In this document: piece after piece, positions 1-9,584 of the stretch | How positions within the stretch are numbered: the stretch's first letter is position 1 | Layout of the letters: each line of letters starts with the position of its first letter | Origin: ZC4RG29 sp035304385 | Lineage (GTDB): Bacteria > Bacteroidota > Bacteroidia > Cytophagales > Cyclobacteriaceae | Length of the DNA stretch: 64,000 bases | NCBI GenBank assembly: GCA_035304385.1 | Contig: DATGQD010000004.1 | Location: 1-64,000, forward strand | Reading direction: 5' to 3' | Position numbers and translations under genes: made by a program | Notes under the pieces: generated by a model | What the model was told of the DNA's origin: nothing | Seen by the model: only the letters and a program-made list of their open reading frames with translations | Databases searched by the model: none

Positions 1-338
1 CCGATGACAATCAGTCCGGACCGAAGCTTTTTTGCTTCGTTCTTAACCGAGGCATTGAAGGACGAACCCTGTACGATGCGGTGCTGAAGAGGTTTGGTGG
101 TTTTCAGCTTGCCCGCCAGTTCGGCCGTCAGCAATTCCATATCTTCCTTGGCAACCCGCATGAGCTCTTCTTCCAGCGCTTCAAGCCTCAGTCTCATGCT
201 TGCCCGCGTGGGCTGGATTACCGTCACGACGTGCAGCAGGGTAAGCGATCCGTCGAGCTTGTTGGCTAGTTTGACGGCATAATCGATCGCCACGCGTGAG
301 AGGTCTGAAAAATCGGTCGGTACCAGAATATTAACCAT
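1..338 (-). CDS. Universal stress protein (UspA family), C-terminus cut by window edge
   Basis: The reverse-strand frame starts at an ATG at 338 and runs off the left edge of the window without a stop. The N-terminus reads MVNILVPTDFSDLSRVAIDY, the typical UspA beta1-alpha1 opening, followed by a KLDGSLTLLHVV strand and a long charged helix. About 112 residues are visible, so the C-terminal G-2x-G-9x-G(S/T) nucleotide-binding motif lies outside. UspA proteins are small cytoplasmic stress or energy-state proteins. The gene is divergent from the threonine aldolase gene. Two further UspA genes lie at 20.6-22.0 kb. Confidence 0.85.
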   Translation of the reverse strand, partial: MVNILVPTDFSDLSRVAIDYAVKLANKLDGSLTLLHVVTVIQPTRASMRLRLEALEEELMRVAKEDMELLTAELAGKLKTTKPLQHRIVQGSSFNASVKNEAKKLRSGLIVI

Positions 339-527
339 TAGCAGTCGGGTTTCAAGTTCGAAAATAGCGTTTTTGTGCCTATCTGCATAACACCAAACTT
401 TCAGCGCGCACGAAAAACTCCGCGAGCGGCCATGCCCATTCAATTTGTTGCCGGGAACACTTGCGGCATCGCGCTAAAATTCGAACTTGGCGGATCATCC
501 GGGTATACCGGCCTTCATCAGCATTGT

Positions 528-1556
528 ATGGAGAAGCGCACTTTCGCGAGCGACAATTACGCCGGCGTACATCCGGCGATCCTGGAGGCGTTAACGCTCG
601 CGAATGCCGGTCACGCACCTTCCTATGGATCGGATGAATACACTGAACGCGCCGCCGCACGGTTCAGGACGCTTTTCGGAGCTGACGTCAAACCCTTCTT
701 TGTCTACAACGGCACAGGTGCGAACGTGTCGGCGCTGTCGGCGATGACACGATCCTTTCATGCGATCATCTGTTCCGAGCTTGCACACATAAACGTGGAC
801 GAATCGACCGCACCGGAACATTTTACGGGATGCAAGCTGCTTCCCATTCCGACAGAGGATGGAAAAATCTATCCGCATCAGATCGAAGATCGCATTCAGC
901 GCATCGGCGATCAGCATCATCCCCAGGCCCGGGTCATTTCGATCTCGCAATGCACGGAATATGGAACGGTATACACAGTCGATGAAGTCCGCGCGATCGC
1001 AGCCACGGCACGGCAGCACAACCTGGTCCTTCACATGGACGGGTCAAGGATCTCGAATGCCGCTGTCGCACTTGACGCGCCGTTTCGCGCATTCACCCGC
1101 GATGCCGGCGTCGACGTGCTGTCGTTCGGGGGCACCAAGAACGGTTTGATGTTTGGCGAGGCTGTGTTGTTCTTCAATGCCGACCTGGCGTCAGACTTCC
1201 AGTATATCCGCAAGCAGGCGATGCAGCTGCACTCCAAGATGCGATTCATCGGCGCCCAGTTCGACCGCCTCCTCGCCGACGATCTATGGGCTGTAAATGC
1301 CCGCCATGCCAACGACATGGCGCAAGAACTCGCGAGGCGCCTCTGTAACATAGATCATGTTACCATCACCCGAAAGGTAGAAGCCAATAGCGTGTTTGTT
1401 ATCCTGCCGCCCGGGGTTGCGGCAAAACTTCAGGAAAGCTATTTTTTCTATCCCTGGAATGAAAAGATCAACGAGTACCGGCTGATGTGCGCGTTCGACA
1501 CGACGCTGGAAGATGTGGAAGATTTCGTCGGCAAATTAGAGCGCCTGATGCAGTAA
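528..1556 (+). CDS. Low-specificity L-threonine aldolase
   Basis: PLP-dependent fold-type I lyase that cleaves L-threonine or allo-threonine to glycine and acetaldehyde in the cytoplasm. The 342-residue protein starting at 528 opens with EKRTFASDNYAGVHPAILEA, as the family does (RSDTVTxPTxAMxxA-like), and continues with YGSDEYTERAAARF, the HMDGSRISNAAVAL block carrying the PLP-pyridine Asp, and SFGGTKNG, whose Lys should form the Schiff base. An open frame extends 51 codons further upstream to 375, but that segment has no family similarity, so I prefer the ATG at 528. It is a stand-alone gene, convergent with the next one. Confidence 0.9.
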   Translation: MEKRTFASDNYAGVHPAILEALTLANAGHAPSYGSDEYTERAAARFRTLFGADVKPFFVYNGTGANVSALSAMTRSFHAIICSELAHINVDESTAPEHFTGCKLLPIPTEDGKIYPHQIEDRIQRIGDQHHPQARVISISQCTEYGTVYTVDEVRAIAATARQHNLVLHMDGSRISNAAVALDAPFRAFTRDAGVDVLSFGGTKNGLMFGEAVLFFNADLASDFQYIRKQAMQLHSKMRFIGAQFDRLLADDLWAVNARHANDMAQELARRLCNIDHVTITRKVEANSVFVILPPGVAAKLQESYFFYPWNEKINEYRLMCAFDTTLEDVEDFVGKLERLMQ

Positions 1557-1587
1557 CGGCGTACGCGGTGCGCAGGAAATCCGAATC

Positions 1588-1953
1588 TTACGGTTTCAGG
1601 AATTTAAATATCCCCCTGAATTGAGATGCGTTGTCTTTAACAGAAAGGAAATAATATCCGGGGGAGAGGTCCTTGACGGTGACGCGCATTTCGTGCTCAC
1701 CGATTGTTTCGACCTCGGGTTTGAATTCGTTGCCGATAATGCTATGTACTGAGAGGCTGACGTTGGCGGCTTCCAACTCGCCGAGGTGGACATACAGGTC
1801 TTCGGGTGCCGGATTAGGGTACAACCGGATGCCCGCGCCCTCCCGCTGTTCGGTACCAAACGACAGGTTTGACCCCGGTTCCCCCACAGACTGGGCGAAG
1901 GCCGAAATCATCCCTACGGATAGTAATACAACTAAAAGCGAGCGTAGAATCAT
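1588..1953 (-). CDS. Small secreted protein made almost only of a T9SS type-A sorting domain
   Basis: The 121-residue product begins with a clear signal peptide (MILRSLLVVLLSVGMISAFA, cleavage near AFA-QS). About 20 residues of linker follow, then a segment starting RLYPNPAPEDLYVHL and ending GYYFLSVKDNASQFRGIFKFLKP. YPNP plus a terminal G-Y-Y-hydrophobic strand and a basic end is the por-secretion C-terminal sorting signature used by the type IX secretion system of Bacteroidota. Almost no cargo sits between signal and tail. The open frame extends to 2058, but the signal peptide fixes the start at 1953. Function unknown. Confidence 0.7.
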   Translation of the reverse strand: MILRSLLVVLLSVGMISAFAQSVGEPGSNLSFGTEQREGAGIRLYPNPAPEDLYVHLGELEAANVSLSVHSIIGNEFKPEVETIGEHEMRVTVKDLSPGYYFLSVKDNASQFRGIFKFLKP

Positions 1954-2146
1954 TGTCCTATAGGCAATTCTTTTGAAAGTCCTACTTAAAATATACGGCA
2001 AAATCCGCACCAAAGTTCCGACTTTTTTACCAACCCGGCACGGTGACCCGTACAACACATTAGATGCGTTCGCAGTCGGAAAAGTTTAAGGCCGTGCCGA
2101 AAATTTTGGAAAAAATTCCCGATTTGGGGATGGAAAAACGCCCAAT

Positions 2147-3631
2147 CTACCGAAAAGCCTGTGGAAGGTGCGTTATGAGGTCCGAAGCAATCAGACCCTC
2201 CGTTCCCACGTCAGCGGATGCGATGTCGCCGGCACGTCCGTGAAGGTATACACCCATGATGGCCGACTCCAGCGGTGGGTACCCCTGGGCGAGCAATCCT
2301 GTAAGTATCCCGGTGAGGACGTCTCCGCTGCCGCCGGTTGCCATTCCCGGATTTCCGGTTGGGTTGAAATAGACGTTGCCGTCAGGGCTCGCGATGGTGG
2401 AATAGGCGCCTTTCAACACGACAATAACATTGTGGCGCCTGGCAAAGTCACGTACCAGGTTCAGGCGCGCAAAATCGTCGGACCAGGGGCCGGCGAGCCG
2501 TTCAAATTCCCGGGGGTGAGGCGTCAATATGCTCAAGGAAGGTACAAGGTCGATCATGCCCGAGTTTGCCGACAGAATGTTGAGCGCATCGGCGTCGATA
2601 ACCATAGGCCGCTTATGCCCCTCCAGGAATCGCCGGAATGCCGACGCCGTCGCCCCGGCAGTCCCGATACCCGGACCTATCCCTACGGCATCGGCTTCGA
2701 CCGATGGCAGGTCGGTTATCGCATGGACGCCTGCGTCAACCTGTGCCATCGCCTCCGGCACGGCCGTCTGTACAATAGCATAACCGCACTCAGGGACGTG
2801 CAACGTGAGGAGCCCTACTCCCGACCGCAAGGCGGCACGGGCACATAGAATGGCCGCGCCCATCTTGCCGTACCCTCCCGACACGATCACTGCCCTCCCG
2901 TAGTCGCCCTTATGGCCAAATTTCGACCTCCGCTTGCGGATGCGGCGCACATCTTTGCGTCGGATTTGATAGGTGTTGGTCGACACGGTATCCAGAAAGC
3001 CGTCCAGAAGTCCGATGTCCACCACGTGCCACTCGCCGGTAAACTGATAATATCCGGGTAAGTAGAACGCCAGTTTTGCCACCTGGAATGTCACCGTGTA
3101 ATCGGCTCTTACTATCGCCCCTGTAGAATGAGCGTCGGCAAATAAACCCGACGGAATATCGATCGCCACACGCGTAACCTGAGCCTGATTAATTTGTTCA
3201 ATCGCGTAAGCGTATATGCCTTCGGCAGGACGTGACAACCCTGAACCAAAGATACCATCGATGACAAGATCGCATTCGTCCAGGGCCATAGTGTCGCCCT
3301 CCTGTCGGATGTCGACCACCGGAATACCCTGACTTAAGCGACCCAGGTTGGTGTTGAAGTCTTCCGATCCGGCCGACGCTCCCCTGACGATCCACACCCT
3401 TACCGTATAGCCCCATTCTTTGAGCAGCCGGGCTATGCCCAGGCCGTCCCCCCCGTTGTTACCGGTGCCACACACCACTCCCACGCGTCGGCTGGCATTA
3501 AAGCGCTCGGCAAACCACACGACGAACGCGCGGCACGCGCGCTCCATCAGATCGATCGAAGCAATTGGTTCCTTGCTGATGGTAAAGGCATCCCAGTCCC
3601 TGATTTGGCTTGAAGAGAGTATTTTCAGCAT
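2147..3631 (-). CDS. nnrD/nnrE: Bifunctional NAD(P)HX epimerase / ADP-dependent dehydratase
   Basis: Repairs hydrated NADH and NADPH in the cytoplasm. The N-terminal YjeF_N domain (epimerase, about residues 1-215) shows VCGTGNNGGDGLGIARLL and LVIDGIFGSGLSRP. The C-terminal ribokinase-like dehydratase (about 220-494) shows GHKGDYGRAVIVSGG, GIGPGIG, MVIDADALNIL, LTPHPREFERL and the GMATGGSGDVLTGIL anion-hole and catalytic-Asp motif. The 494-aa length is normal for the fused bacterial enzyme. Translation should begin at MLKILSSSQIRDWD (3631); the longer frame to 3874 runs through the end of the GMC gene and lacks similarity. It is last in a run of reverse-strand genes. Confidence 0.93.
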   Translation of the reverse strand: MLKILSSSQIRDWDAFTISKEPIASIDLMERACRAFVVWFAERFNASRRVGVVCGTGNNGGDGLGIARLLKEWGYTVRVWIVRGASAGSEDFNTNLGRLSQGIPVVDIRQEGDTMALDECDLVIDGIFGSGLSRPAEGIYAYAIEQINQAQVTRVAIDIPSGLFADAHSTGAIVRADYTVTFQVAKLAFYLPGYYQFTGEWHVVDIGLLDGFLDTVSTNTYQIRRKDVRRIRKRRSKFGHKGDYGRAVIVSGGYGKMGAAILCARAALRSGVGLLTLHVPECGYAIVQTAVPEAMAQVDAGVHAITDLPSVEADAVGIGPGIGTAGATASAFRRFLEGHKRPMVIDADALNILSANSGMIDLVPSLSILTPHPREFERLAGPWSDDFARLNLVRDFARRHNVIVVLKGAYSTIASPDGNVYFNPTGNPGMATGGSGDVLTGILTGLLAQGYPPLESAIMGVYLHGRAGDIASADVGTEGLIASDLITHLPQAFR

Positions 3632-3720
3632 GGTGTGAGCCGGTCCGTTGACAACTATCGGATACGACTCAAATATAGGGGCTAATCGCGACTCCCGCTG
3701 AGAACAACAGTTGGTTGCTA

Positions 3721-5424
3721 CTACAGATTTTGTTTCTTGAGTTCCTCTACCGCATAATTCGCCGCCCGCGCGGTAAGCGCCATAAACGTCAAGGTCGGAT
3801 TTTGAGTACCCGTGGAGGTCATGCACGCACCATCGGTGACAAACACATTGCGGCAGTGGTGCATCTGGTTCCACGCGTTCAGCAAAGAAGTCCTCGGATC
3901 ACGCCCCATGCGCACACCACCCATTTCGTGAATGTCGGAACCCGGTGGCGAGTGTGTGTCGTTGGCGCGAATATTTACAAACCCTGCCTTCTCGAACATT
4001 TCACGCGACTGTTCCACATAGTCCTGAACCATCTTGTCATCGTTCTCTGTCCATTCGCATGAAATGACGAGCTGCGGAATACCGTATTTGTCTTTCAGAT
4101 CCTGGTGCAGCCGCACGTGATTCTTTTCGATGGGGATCACTTCGCCCATCATCCAACTGCTGATGTACCAGGTGCCCAGTTTGGGGTGGAGAAGGTTTTC
4201 GCGCAATTGATCACCGATCATCGACGTATCAGACGAACTACCTCTTCCCCCTCCGATTCCGATAGCATAGCCCCTCAGAAAGTCCATATCCTGTTTCCGC
4301 ACATTTCGGAAGCGAGGGATGTAGCTATGACTGGGGTTGCGTCCGCTCGTACGCTTATCCGTAAAACCTTCATAGGTCGCGTTGGCCTTTCCACGATAGT
4401 TGTGCCAGGCGATGTACTTGCCCAGCAGGCCGCTGTCGTTCCCCAGGCCGTTGGGGAATCGTGATGAGGTAGAGTTTAACAGGATCGCATTGCTGTTCAG
4501 TGCAGAAGCATTCACGAAAATGATCCGCGCATAAAACTCGATCATTTCCTTTGAATGGCGGTCGATTACGCGAACCCCTGCAGCCCGCTCTTTCTTTTCG
4601 TCGTAGATGATCGAGTGTACGACAGCATCCGGGCGTATCGTCAGGTTGTTTGTTTTGAGGGCCCAGGGCAGCGTTGAAGCATTACTGCTGAAGTACGCAC
4701 CGTATACACAACCCCTGTTGCACATCGCCTGATTCTGACACTTGGCGCGTCCCTGTTGGGTGTGAATGGGTTGAGGGTCGGTGATGTGGGCGCAGCGGGC
4801 CTGAATCAGATGCCGGTCCTTATAGTTTTTGGCGATACTGTCCTGAAAGTGCTTTTCTATGCAGCTCATTTCAAATCCGGGCATGCATTCGCTGTCCGGG
4901 AGTTCAGGCAGGCCATCGCGGTTTCCCGCAATACCTGCAAACTTCTCGACGTGCGCATACCAGGGTTCGAGGTCTTTATAGCGTATCGGCCAGTCGACTG
5001 CAAAGCCATCGCGGGCAGGCCCTTCGAAATCGAAGTCGCTCCACCGTTGCGTTTGCCTCGCCCACAGCAGCGACTTCCCACCGACGTGGTATCCACGAAA
5101 CCATCGAAAGGGCTTTTCCTGCACAAAAGGTTGTTCGTCTTCCTTAAGTGCCCAGTGCAATGTCTGCTCGCTGAGGTAGCGGCCACCACCGTAGCCTACC
5201 CGTTTATCCAGCGGCACCGTCCCGCGAAACTCAAACTGCCATGGCGCTTTGGAAGCAGTCGGATAGTCTTTGATGTGTTTCACATCACGTCCGCGTTCCA
5301 GGACGAGCGTCTTCAGCCCATGATCACACAGTTCTTTGGCGGCCCACCCACCAGAGGCGCCTGAGCCGATCACGATAGCATCGTACGTACGGTCCTTGAT
5401 GGAGTCGATAACAAGATTAGCCAT
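3721..5424 (-). CDS. GMC-family oxidoreductase (gluconate 2-dehydrogenase large-subunit type)
   Basis: Flavoprotein dehydrogenase of sugars or alcohols. The N-terminus has the Rossmann FAD motif IVIGSGASGGWAAKELCDHG followed by LVLERG. The C-terminal half carries GSDIHEMGGVRMG and NVFVTDGACMTSTGTQNPTLT, the conserved GMC active-site and FAD-closing blocks with His and Asn. A Cys-rich stretch (CQNQAMCNRGCVYGAYFSS) sits mid-protein, as in gluconate-2-dehydrogenase-like GMC enzymes. No signal peptide is visible, so export would be by hitch-hiking with the adjacent Tat-signal subunit. Start chosen at MANLVIDS (5424), 4 nt after the stop of the preceding gene; an upstream ATG at 5442 would overlap it. 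The substrate cannot be told. Confidence 0.88.
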   Translation of the reverse strand: MANLVIDSIKDRTYDAIVIGSGASGGWAAKELCDHGLKTLVLERGRDVKHIKDYPTASKAPWQFEFRGTVPLDKRVGYGGGRYLSEQTLHWALKEDEQPFVQEKPFRWFRGYHVGGKSLLWARQTQRWSDFDFEGPARDGFAVDWPIRYKDLEPWYAHVEKFAGIAGNRDGLPELPDSECMPGFEMSCIEKHFQDSIAKNYKDRHLIQARCAHITDPQPIHTQQGRAKCQNQAMCNRGCVYGAYFSSNASTLPWALKTNNLTIRPDAVVHSIIYDEKKERAAGVRVIDRHSKEMIEFYARIIFVNASALNSNAILLNSTSSRFPNGLGNDSGLLGKYIAWHNYRGKANATYEGFTDKRTSGRNPSHSYIPRFRNVRKQDMDFLRGYAIGIGGGRGSSSDTSMIGDQLRENLLHPKLGTWYISSWMMGEVIPIEKNHVRLHQDLKDKYGIPQLVISCEWTENDDKMVQDYVEQSREMFEKAGFVNIRANDTHSPPGSDIHEMGGVRMGRDPRTSLLNAWNQMHHCRNVFVTDGACMTSTGTQNPTLTFMALTARAANYAVEELKKQNL

Positions 5425-5428
5425 AACG

Positions 5429-5950
5429 TCAGGAGTTAACATCTACGCAGCCATGGTAATGGCCGGGCGCAACCTTATACTTATGATATTCCACCATCAC
5501 CTCTCGGGAGGTACTGAACCCGCGGATCGTTTCTCTTTTGACCAGAGTGAAGAAATCGCTCTTATCCTTTTCATCAGAGTCGGCAAAACTCATGAGCAGG
5601 TTTGTTCGCTGATCCGGGTCGCACGCAGCAAAATCCTTTCCGTGCTTGCTCCGGGCAGCCGTGTCAAGGGCGCCAAGCTGTTTTTTGAGGTTGGCCTGAA
5701 CATCTTCTTCGTAGCAGCGGTCGAAGAGTGCAACAAGAAATTTGTCGACACCTACCGATAGTGCGCCGATGCTATCCCCTGGTGGTATGATCGTATCGGC
5801 GACTGCGGCGAGCGCATCCTGCTCTGTCATGGTGAAAACCGACAAACGGGTCGGCAGTGTCTCCGCGACCCAACCTTCTGCCCATAACGGCAGGGCGATC
5901 AATCCAGCCGACGCCGCCATCAGGGTTCGGATAGATTCCCTTCGGTTCAT
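5429..5950 (-). CDS. Gluconate 2-dehydrogenase subunit 3 family protein (Tat signal)
   Basis: 173 residues. The N-terminus MNRRESIRTLMAASAGLIALP has a twin-arginine and a hydrophobic core, consistent with Tat export. The rest (DALAAVADTIIPPGDSIGALSVGVDKFL, then helical) matches the small gamma subunit of membrane-associated FAD dehydrogenases. That subunit has no cofactor of its own and escorts the FAD subunit across the inner membrane. It lies directly upstream of the GMC gene with a 4-nt gap, so the two are co-transcribed and probably form one complex. The usual third subunit, a cytochrome c, is not a standard one here; the gene upstream encodes a large heme-binding lipoprotein instead. Confidence 0.88.
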   Translation of the reverse strand: MNRRESIRTLMAASAGLIALPLWAEGWVAETLPTRLSVFTMTEQDALAAVADTIIPPGDSIGALSVGVDKFLVALFDRCYEEDVQANLKKQLGALDTAARSKHGKDFAACDPDQRTNLLMSFADSDEKDKSDFFTLVKRETIRGFSTSREVMVEYHKYKVAPGHYHGCVDVNS

Positions 5951-6079
5951 AATCGTGATGGGTTTGTGCTAAGATCAACCCAAGATAGGCAAATGTTGAA
6001 GACAGTTGCCTCAATTATGATGAATGGACGAATCCAGCCTTATGACTCGATTTCAAGCCCTCCTTCCGAGGTCACCCAG

Positions 6080-9000
6080 TTAGTCCTGGCTGACACGCTC
6101 CGACTTCATCGACGACAGGAATTCGATTACATCACGTATTTCCCGCCGGGACAGCAATGTACCCATGGGTGGCATACTCGAGGGTAGATTCTCTCTTTTG
6201 CTTATGCGTGATTTAGCCACAACAAGCGGCTCCGCATCGGATGTCTTCAGAACCAGCTGGTCGGCGCGTTCCTCCATCAATGTGCCCGATACGGTATGGC
6301 CGTCAGTAAGGGTCAGCGTTACCATTCCATACCCGGGTGCAATGCGTGCACTCGGCTCGATCAGCGCTTCCAGAAGTTGTTCGCGCGTGAGCTTGGAGCC
6401 GATGCCTGTCAGGGGCGGCCCCACTTCAGCACCGGGCGCGCCTACGGTGTGGCATCGCGCGCATTGTGCGGTTTCATGTCTGAGGAAGATCATTCGTCCG
6501 CGTCGCGCATCACCACCAAATAACGTCTCACTGAAGGCCGCGACACCCGTTGCTCCCGCCGACCGTAACGGCGCAGCCTTGCTGATGAGTTGTTCCGAGC
6601 CGGTCGAATCTACCGCCTCGAGGAGATCCAGCGTGACACCTGCGGAAAGTTGTTTATTCACCGCGCGTTCAATCAACGGCTCCAGTACCTGCCCACTCTT
6701 AGACGTGTCCATGGAGCCCAGCACACGGAGCAGTTGCTGTTGTTCGGTTAGGGTGCCTTGCCGGAACACAGCCTGCGCAACGGCATGAAGGCTTTGCACC
6801 GACATATCGATGTCGTTCAAAAGGCCGAGGGCGGCGGCACGGACCGAGCCATCGCGATCTTCCATCGCACGCCGGGCGGCATCTTCGAGACGCTGATAGT
6901 TCAACTTGTGCAGCGCTTGCAGTGCGGCCACCCGTACAGGTGCTGATGCGTGACGTTGGAGCAGGGAGGCCAGTTCACTTTCATAACCCTGAACGCCAAG
7001 TTCGCTGATCATTTTTGCAGCAGCGATGGTTACCTCGTCTTCGCGACTCCTGAGCAAGGTACCAGCCGGTTCACTTACCTTAGCGATCACCTCTGCGGGG
7101 TCACGCTTGATCTCGCCGCGATACCTTCCATCGACACGGTCGGTGACCGACGGCTCCGGCCACGAAGCCAGCGTTGCGAGTGCCTCTGCGCGAATCGGCG
7201 ACGCCACATCCTCACGTTGCGCGAAGGCGACCAGCGTTTCGAGTTCTTTGGTTCCACCAACGCGGAGACAGGCATTGATCGCGCGGCGCAACAGCGGTTC
7301 AGAGGTGAAGCGTGTCTCGCTCAAAGTCGCGGCCAGCGCCGGCAAAGCCGATTCTATGGACCAGTCGTCGTTTATAGCCCTGGCCGCCTCCGTCACAATG
7401 TATTCGTCTTCGTCGTTCAGGAACAAGGCCACCTGGTCGCTGGCAAGCCTGCGAAGTACTAATACGGCGGCAATGCGCAAAGACCGGCTGGGATGGTCGA
7501 CCAGTTCAGCGATGGGCTGGACAAACCCTATCCGCGAGAGTGCCAGCACGCCGGCATGCCGGATGTATACATCCCGATCGCGGTTATCATCGATCATTCT
7601 CAACAGCGGCTCGATAGCCGGCGCGTAGGCGAGGCGTCCCAGCGCCTGGGCGGCGAAAAATTTTACACGAGGGTTTTCGTGCTGGAGAAGTGGTATAAGC
7701 GATTCCCCGGCCTTTTCAACCTTTTCGTCGCCAAGCACCTTTGCCGCCTGGGCGATAATTTCATGGTCGGGGTCGTCAAACAATTCCAGCAGGTCGTCGC
7801 TGTATTCGGGGTTTTGACGTATGAGTTGTCCCATTCCCCAGATACCGTGTACCCGCGCCAATTGGTGGTCAGTTTGTTCAATCGCCTTGCGAAACGCGTC
7901 GCGACCTTTTCTGCCTCGCGTGGAGAGTTCGAACTGCGCCTTTTGCCGGATTCGCATGTCTCCATAAAAGAGCAGATCATATAATGCGTCAATCGACTGG
8001 GACTTATAGTCGAGCACCATAAGCCGTTGCGTCTCGGCACGTTGCTCAGCGAGGTCATTCTTGTCTGGGGCTACATCGATCTTCCAAACCCTGCCGTAGT
8101 TTTTGGTACCCCATCCATTGATCCAGTCGGCAGCATACAAGGCGCCATCAGGACCAAAGCGGATACCGGTCGGGAGGATTCCGCTGACCACGTCTACTTC
8201 ATCCTTGAGTTTGAAAGATGCGCCTTCCGGTTCAAGGCGGAATGCCCAGATGTGGGAGCGCGACGGATTACCTACGAACTCCACCAGGAAGAAGGTGTTC
8301 AGCCATTCGGAACCCAGCGCAGTGCCCGGATTGTACACCATACCTGTTGGCCCATTGTGATAGTTGACGATCGGCGGTATGATATAGGCGGCCTGACCCT
8401 CCCACCGCGGCTTATACAGTTCTTCATCCATCCATACCTTATAGGTATTGTTTTTTGGATCGGTGTATTTACCGTATTGCCAGTTGGCGCGCCAGCCTGC
8501 ATCGTGTCCCTCCACGATATGCACCAGGCGTTCGCTTTCGCCGGGATGGTCGCCGTCGTTATCGGAAGAGATGATATTGCCGTACTCATCAAACACGAAC
8601 TCGTGGGTGTTGCGGAGGCCGGCAGCCACCACTTCAAAATCGCTGCCGTCAGGATTCGAACGTACGATAATACCCTGGTTAGGATATTTGAAATGTCTTC
8701 CGTCCGACGTGGTAATGTTGGCACCGATGTCGCCGATACCCCAGTAAATTTTCCCATCCGGCCCTTCTACGATGCCCGACATGCCGTGGCCGCTGAACCC
8801 GATATGGACAGCGTAGCCATGGCTGATGGATTCTTTCTTGTCGAGTACGCCGTCTCCATTCGTATCCCACAGCCGCCACATATCCGGTCCTACACCGACG
8901 AATACATCCTCATCACGAACGAGCAGCCCGCCGGCCACGTCGGTAATTTCTTCGTTGAAGTCTTTAAGGATTCGTTCTGACATATCGGCTCTGCCGTTAC

Positions 9001-9490
9001 CATCGGTGTCGGTCAACCGCCAGACTTCTTCCTGCTCTACGGCAAGGTCACGCCAGTCGTGCGAACCGTCGCCATTAAGATCTTTCAGCCATTCGTTCTC
9101 CTTGCTTTTCTCAGGCGCGAAGGTGCTGCGAAGAAACGCGCGTCGGTCTTCTACAGACTGCAGCGCGATAGATGGCGTCGTCCAATGCCTGAACCCGCGA
9201 ATGTCGAATTCGGAATTTTTCTGACGGTTGGTACGGGTAAGGTAGATACGACCAAGATTATCGACCGACATCGCCACCGGATCGGGAGCCAGCGAATCGG
9301 AAGCCCACAGATCGATGGTAAGTCCCGGCGCAAGTTCAACGGCCAGGCTTTCCATAATGGTGTTCGCGATCTCTTCTTCCTTTTCGGAGTCGGAGTAAAT
9401 CGTTACGGGTGTTTCTTTAGGAACTCGGTTACAGGAGATGACCGCTGAGCACACAGTCAGCAGCGCGAGAACCAGGCTACGAAGGTTCAT
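6080..9490 (-). CDS. Giant lipoprotein: beta-propeller dehydrogenase-like domain, HEAT repeats, c-type cytochrome
   Basis: 1136 residues. The signal peptide ends in a lipobox (TVCSAVISC, Cys20). Residues about 50-480 resemble the PVC-type membrane-bound dehydrogenase propeller: repeated NPDGSDFEVVAAGLRNTHEF, DGALYAADWINGWG and Asp-rich DTNGDG or DLNGDG calcium-type loops. About 520-950 is a run of HEAT repeats (ARVHGIWGMGQL, VKFFAAQALGRLAYAPAIEPLL and so on). About 985-1130 is a heme-binding domain with AQCARCHTVGAPGAEVGPPL, one CxxCH. It is probably anchored in the periplasm or outer membrane and oxidises a sugar-type substrate or accepts electrons. It sits upstream of the GMC pair, for which it may be the electron acceptor (inference). 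This architecture is best known from Planctomycetes and Verrucomicrobia but is also common in Cytophagales. Confidence 0.85.
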   Translation of the reverse strand: MNLRSLVLALLTVCSAVISCNRVPKETPVTIYSDSEKEEEIANTIMESLAVELAPGLTIDLWASDSLAPDPVAMSVDNLGRIYLTRTNRQKNSEFDIRGFRHWTTPSIALQSVEDRRAFLRSTFAPEKSKENEWLKDLNGDGSHDWRDLAVEQEEVWRLTDTDGNGRADMSERILKDFNEEITDVAGGLLVRDEDVFVGVGPDMWRLWDTNGDGVLDKKESISHGYAVHIGFSGHGMSGIVEGPDGKIYWGIGDIGANITTSDGRHFKYPNQGIIVRSNPDGSDFEVVAAGLRNTHEFVFDEYGNIISSDNDGDHPGESERLVHIVEGHDAGWRANWQYGKYTDPKNNTYKVWMDEELYKPRWEGQAAYIIPPIVNYHNGPTGMVYNPGTALGSEWLNTFFLVEFVGNPSRSHIWAFRLEPEGASFKLKDEVDVVSGILPTGIRFGPDGALYAADWINGWGTKNYGRVWKIDVAPDKNDLAEQRAETQRLMVLDYKSQSIDALYDLLFYGDMRIRQKAQFELSTRGRKGRDAFRKAIEQTDHQLARVHGIWGMGQLIRQNPEYSDDLLELFDDPDHEIIAQAAKVLGDEKVEKAGESLIPLLQHENPRVKFFAAQALGRLAYAPAIEPLLRMIDDNRDRDVYIRHAGVLALSRIGFVQPIAELVDHPSRSLRIAAVLVLRRLASDQVALFLNDEDEYIVTEAARAINDDWSIESALPALAATLSETRFTSEPLLRRAINACLRVGGTKELETLVAFAQREDVASPIRAEALATLASWPEPSVTDRVDGRYRGEIKRDPAEVIAKVSEPAGTLLRSREDEVTIAAAKMISELGVQGYESELASLLQRHASAPVRVAALQALHKLNYQRLEDAARRAMEDRDGSVRAAALGLLNDIDMSVQSLHAVAQAVFRQGTLTEQQQLLRVLGSMDTSKSGQVLEPLIERAVNKQLSAGVTLDLLEAVDSTGSEQLISKAAPLRSAGATGVAAFSETLFGGDARRGRMIFLRHETAQCARCHTVGAPGAEVGPPLTGIGSKLTREQLLEALIEPSARIAPGYGMVTLTLTDGHTVSGTLMEERADQLVLKTSDAEPLVVAKSRISKRENLPSSMPPMGTLLSRREIRDVIEFLSSMKSERVSQD

Positions 9491-9535
9491 GTCGAATTAT
9501 TCAGGTGAAATCGTGGGAACAAAGGAACAATTATA

Positions 9536-9571
9536 GACAAAAACCACTCAAGGGAAAACACACCTGTGGTT
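9536..9571 (-). terminator. Weak terminator-like hairpin after nuoD
   Basis: On the reverse strand an AACCAC arm and a GTGGTT arm are separated by an 18-nt loop, and a short T-run follows, 14-50 bases past the nuoD stop. The stem is short and the loop long, so activity is uncertain. It would separate nuoABCD from the cytochrome lipoprotein gene. Confidence 0.35.
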
Positions 9572-9584
9572 ATCGGGGAGGGCA

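Noticed and set aside
8027..8980. 317-residue open frame on the + strand
   Set aside because: Antisense to the propeller part of the cytochrome lipoprotein; no motifs.
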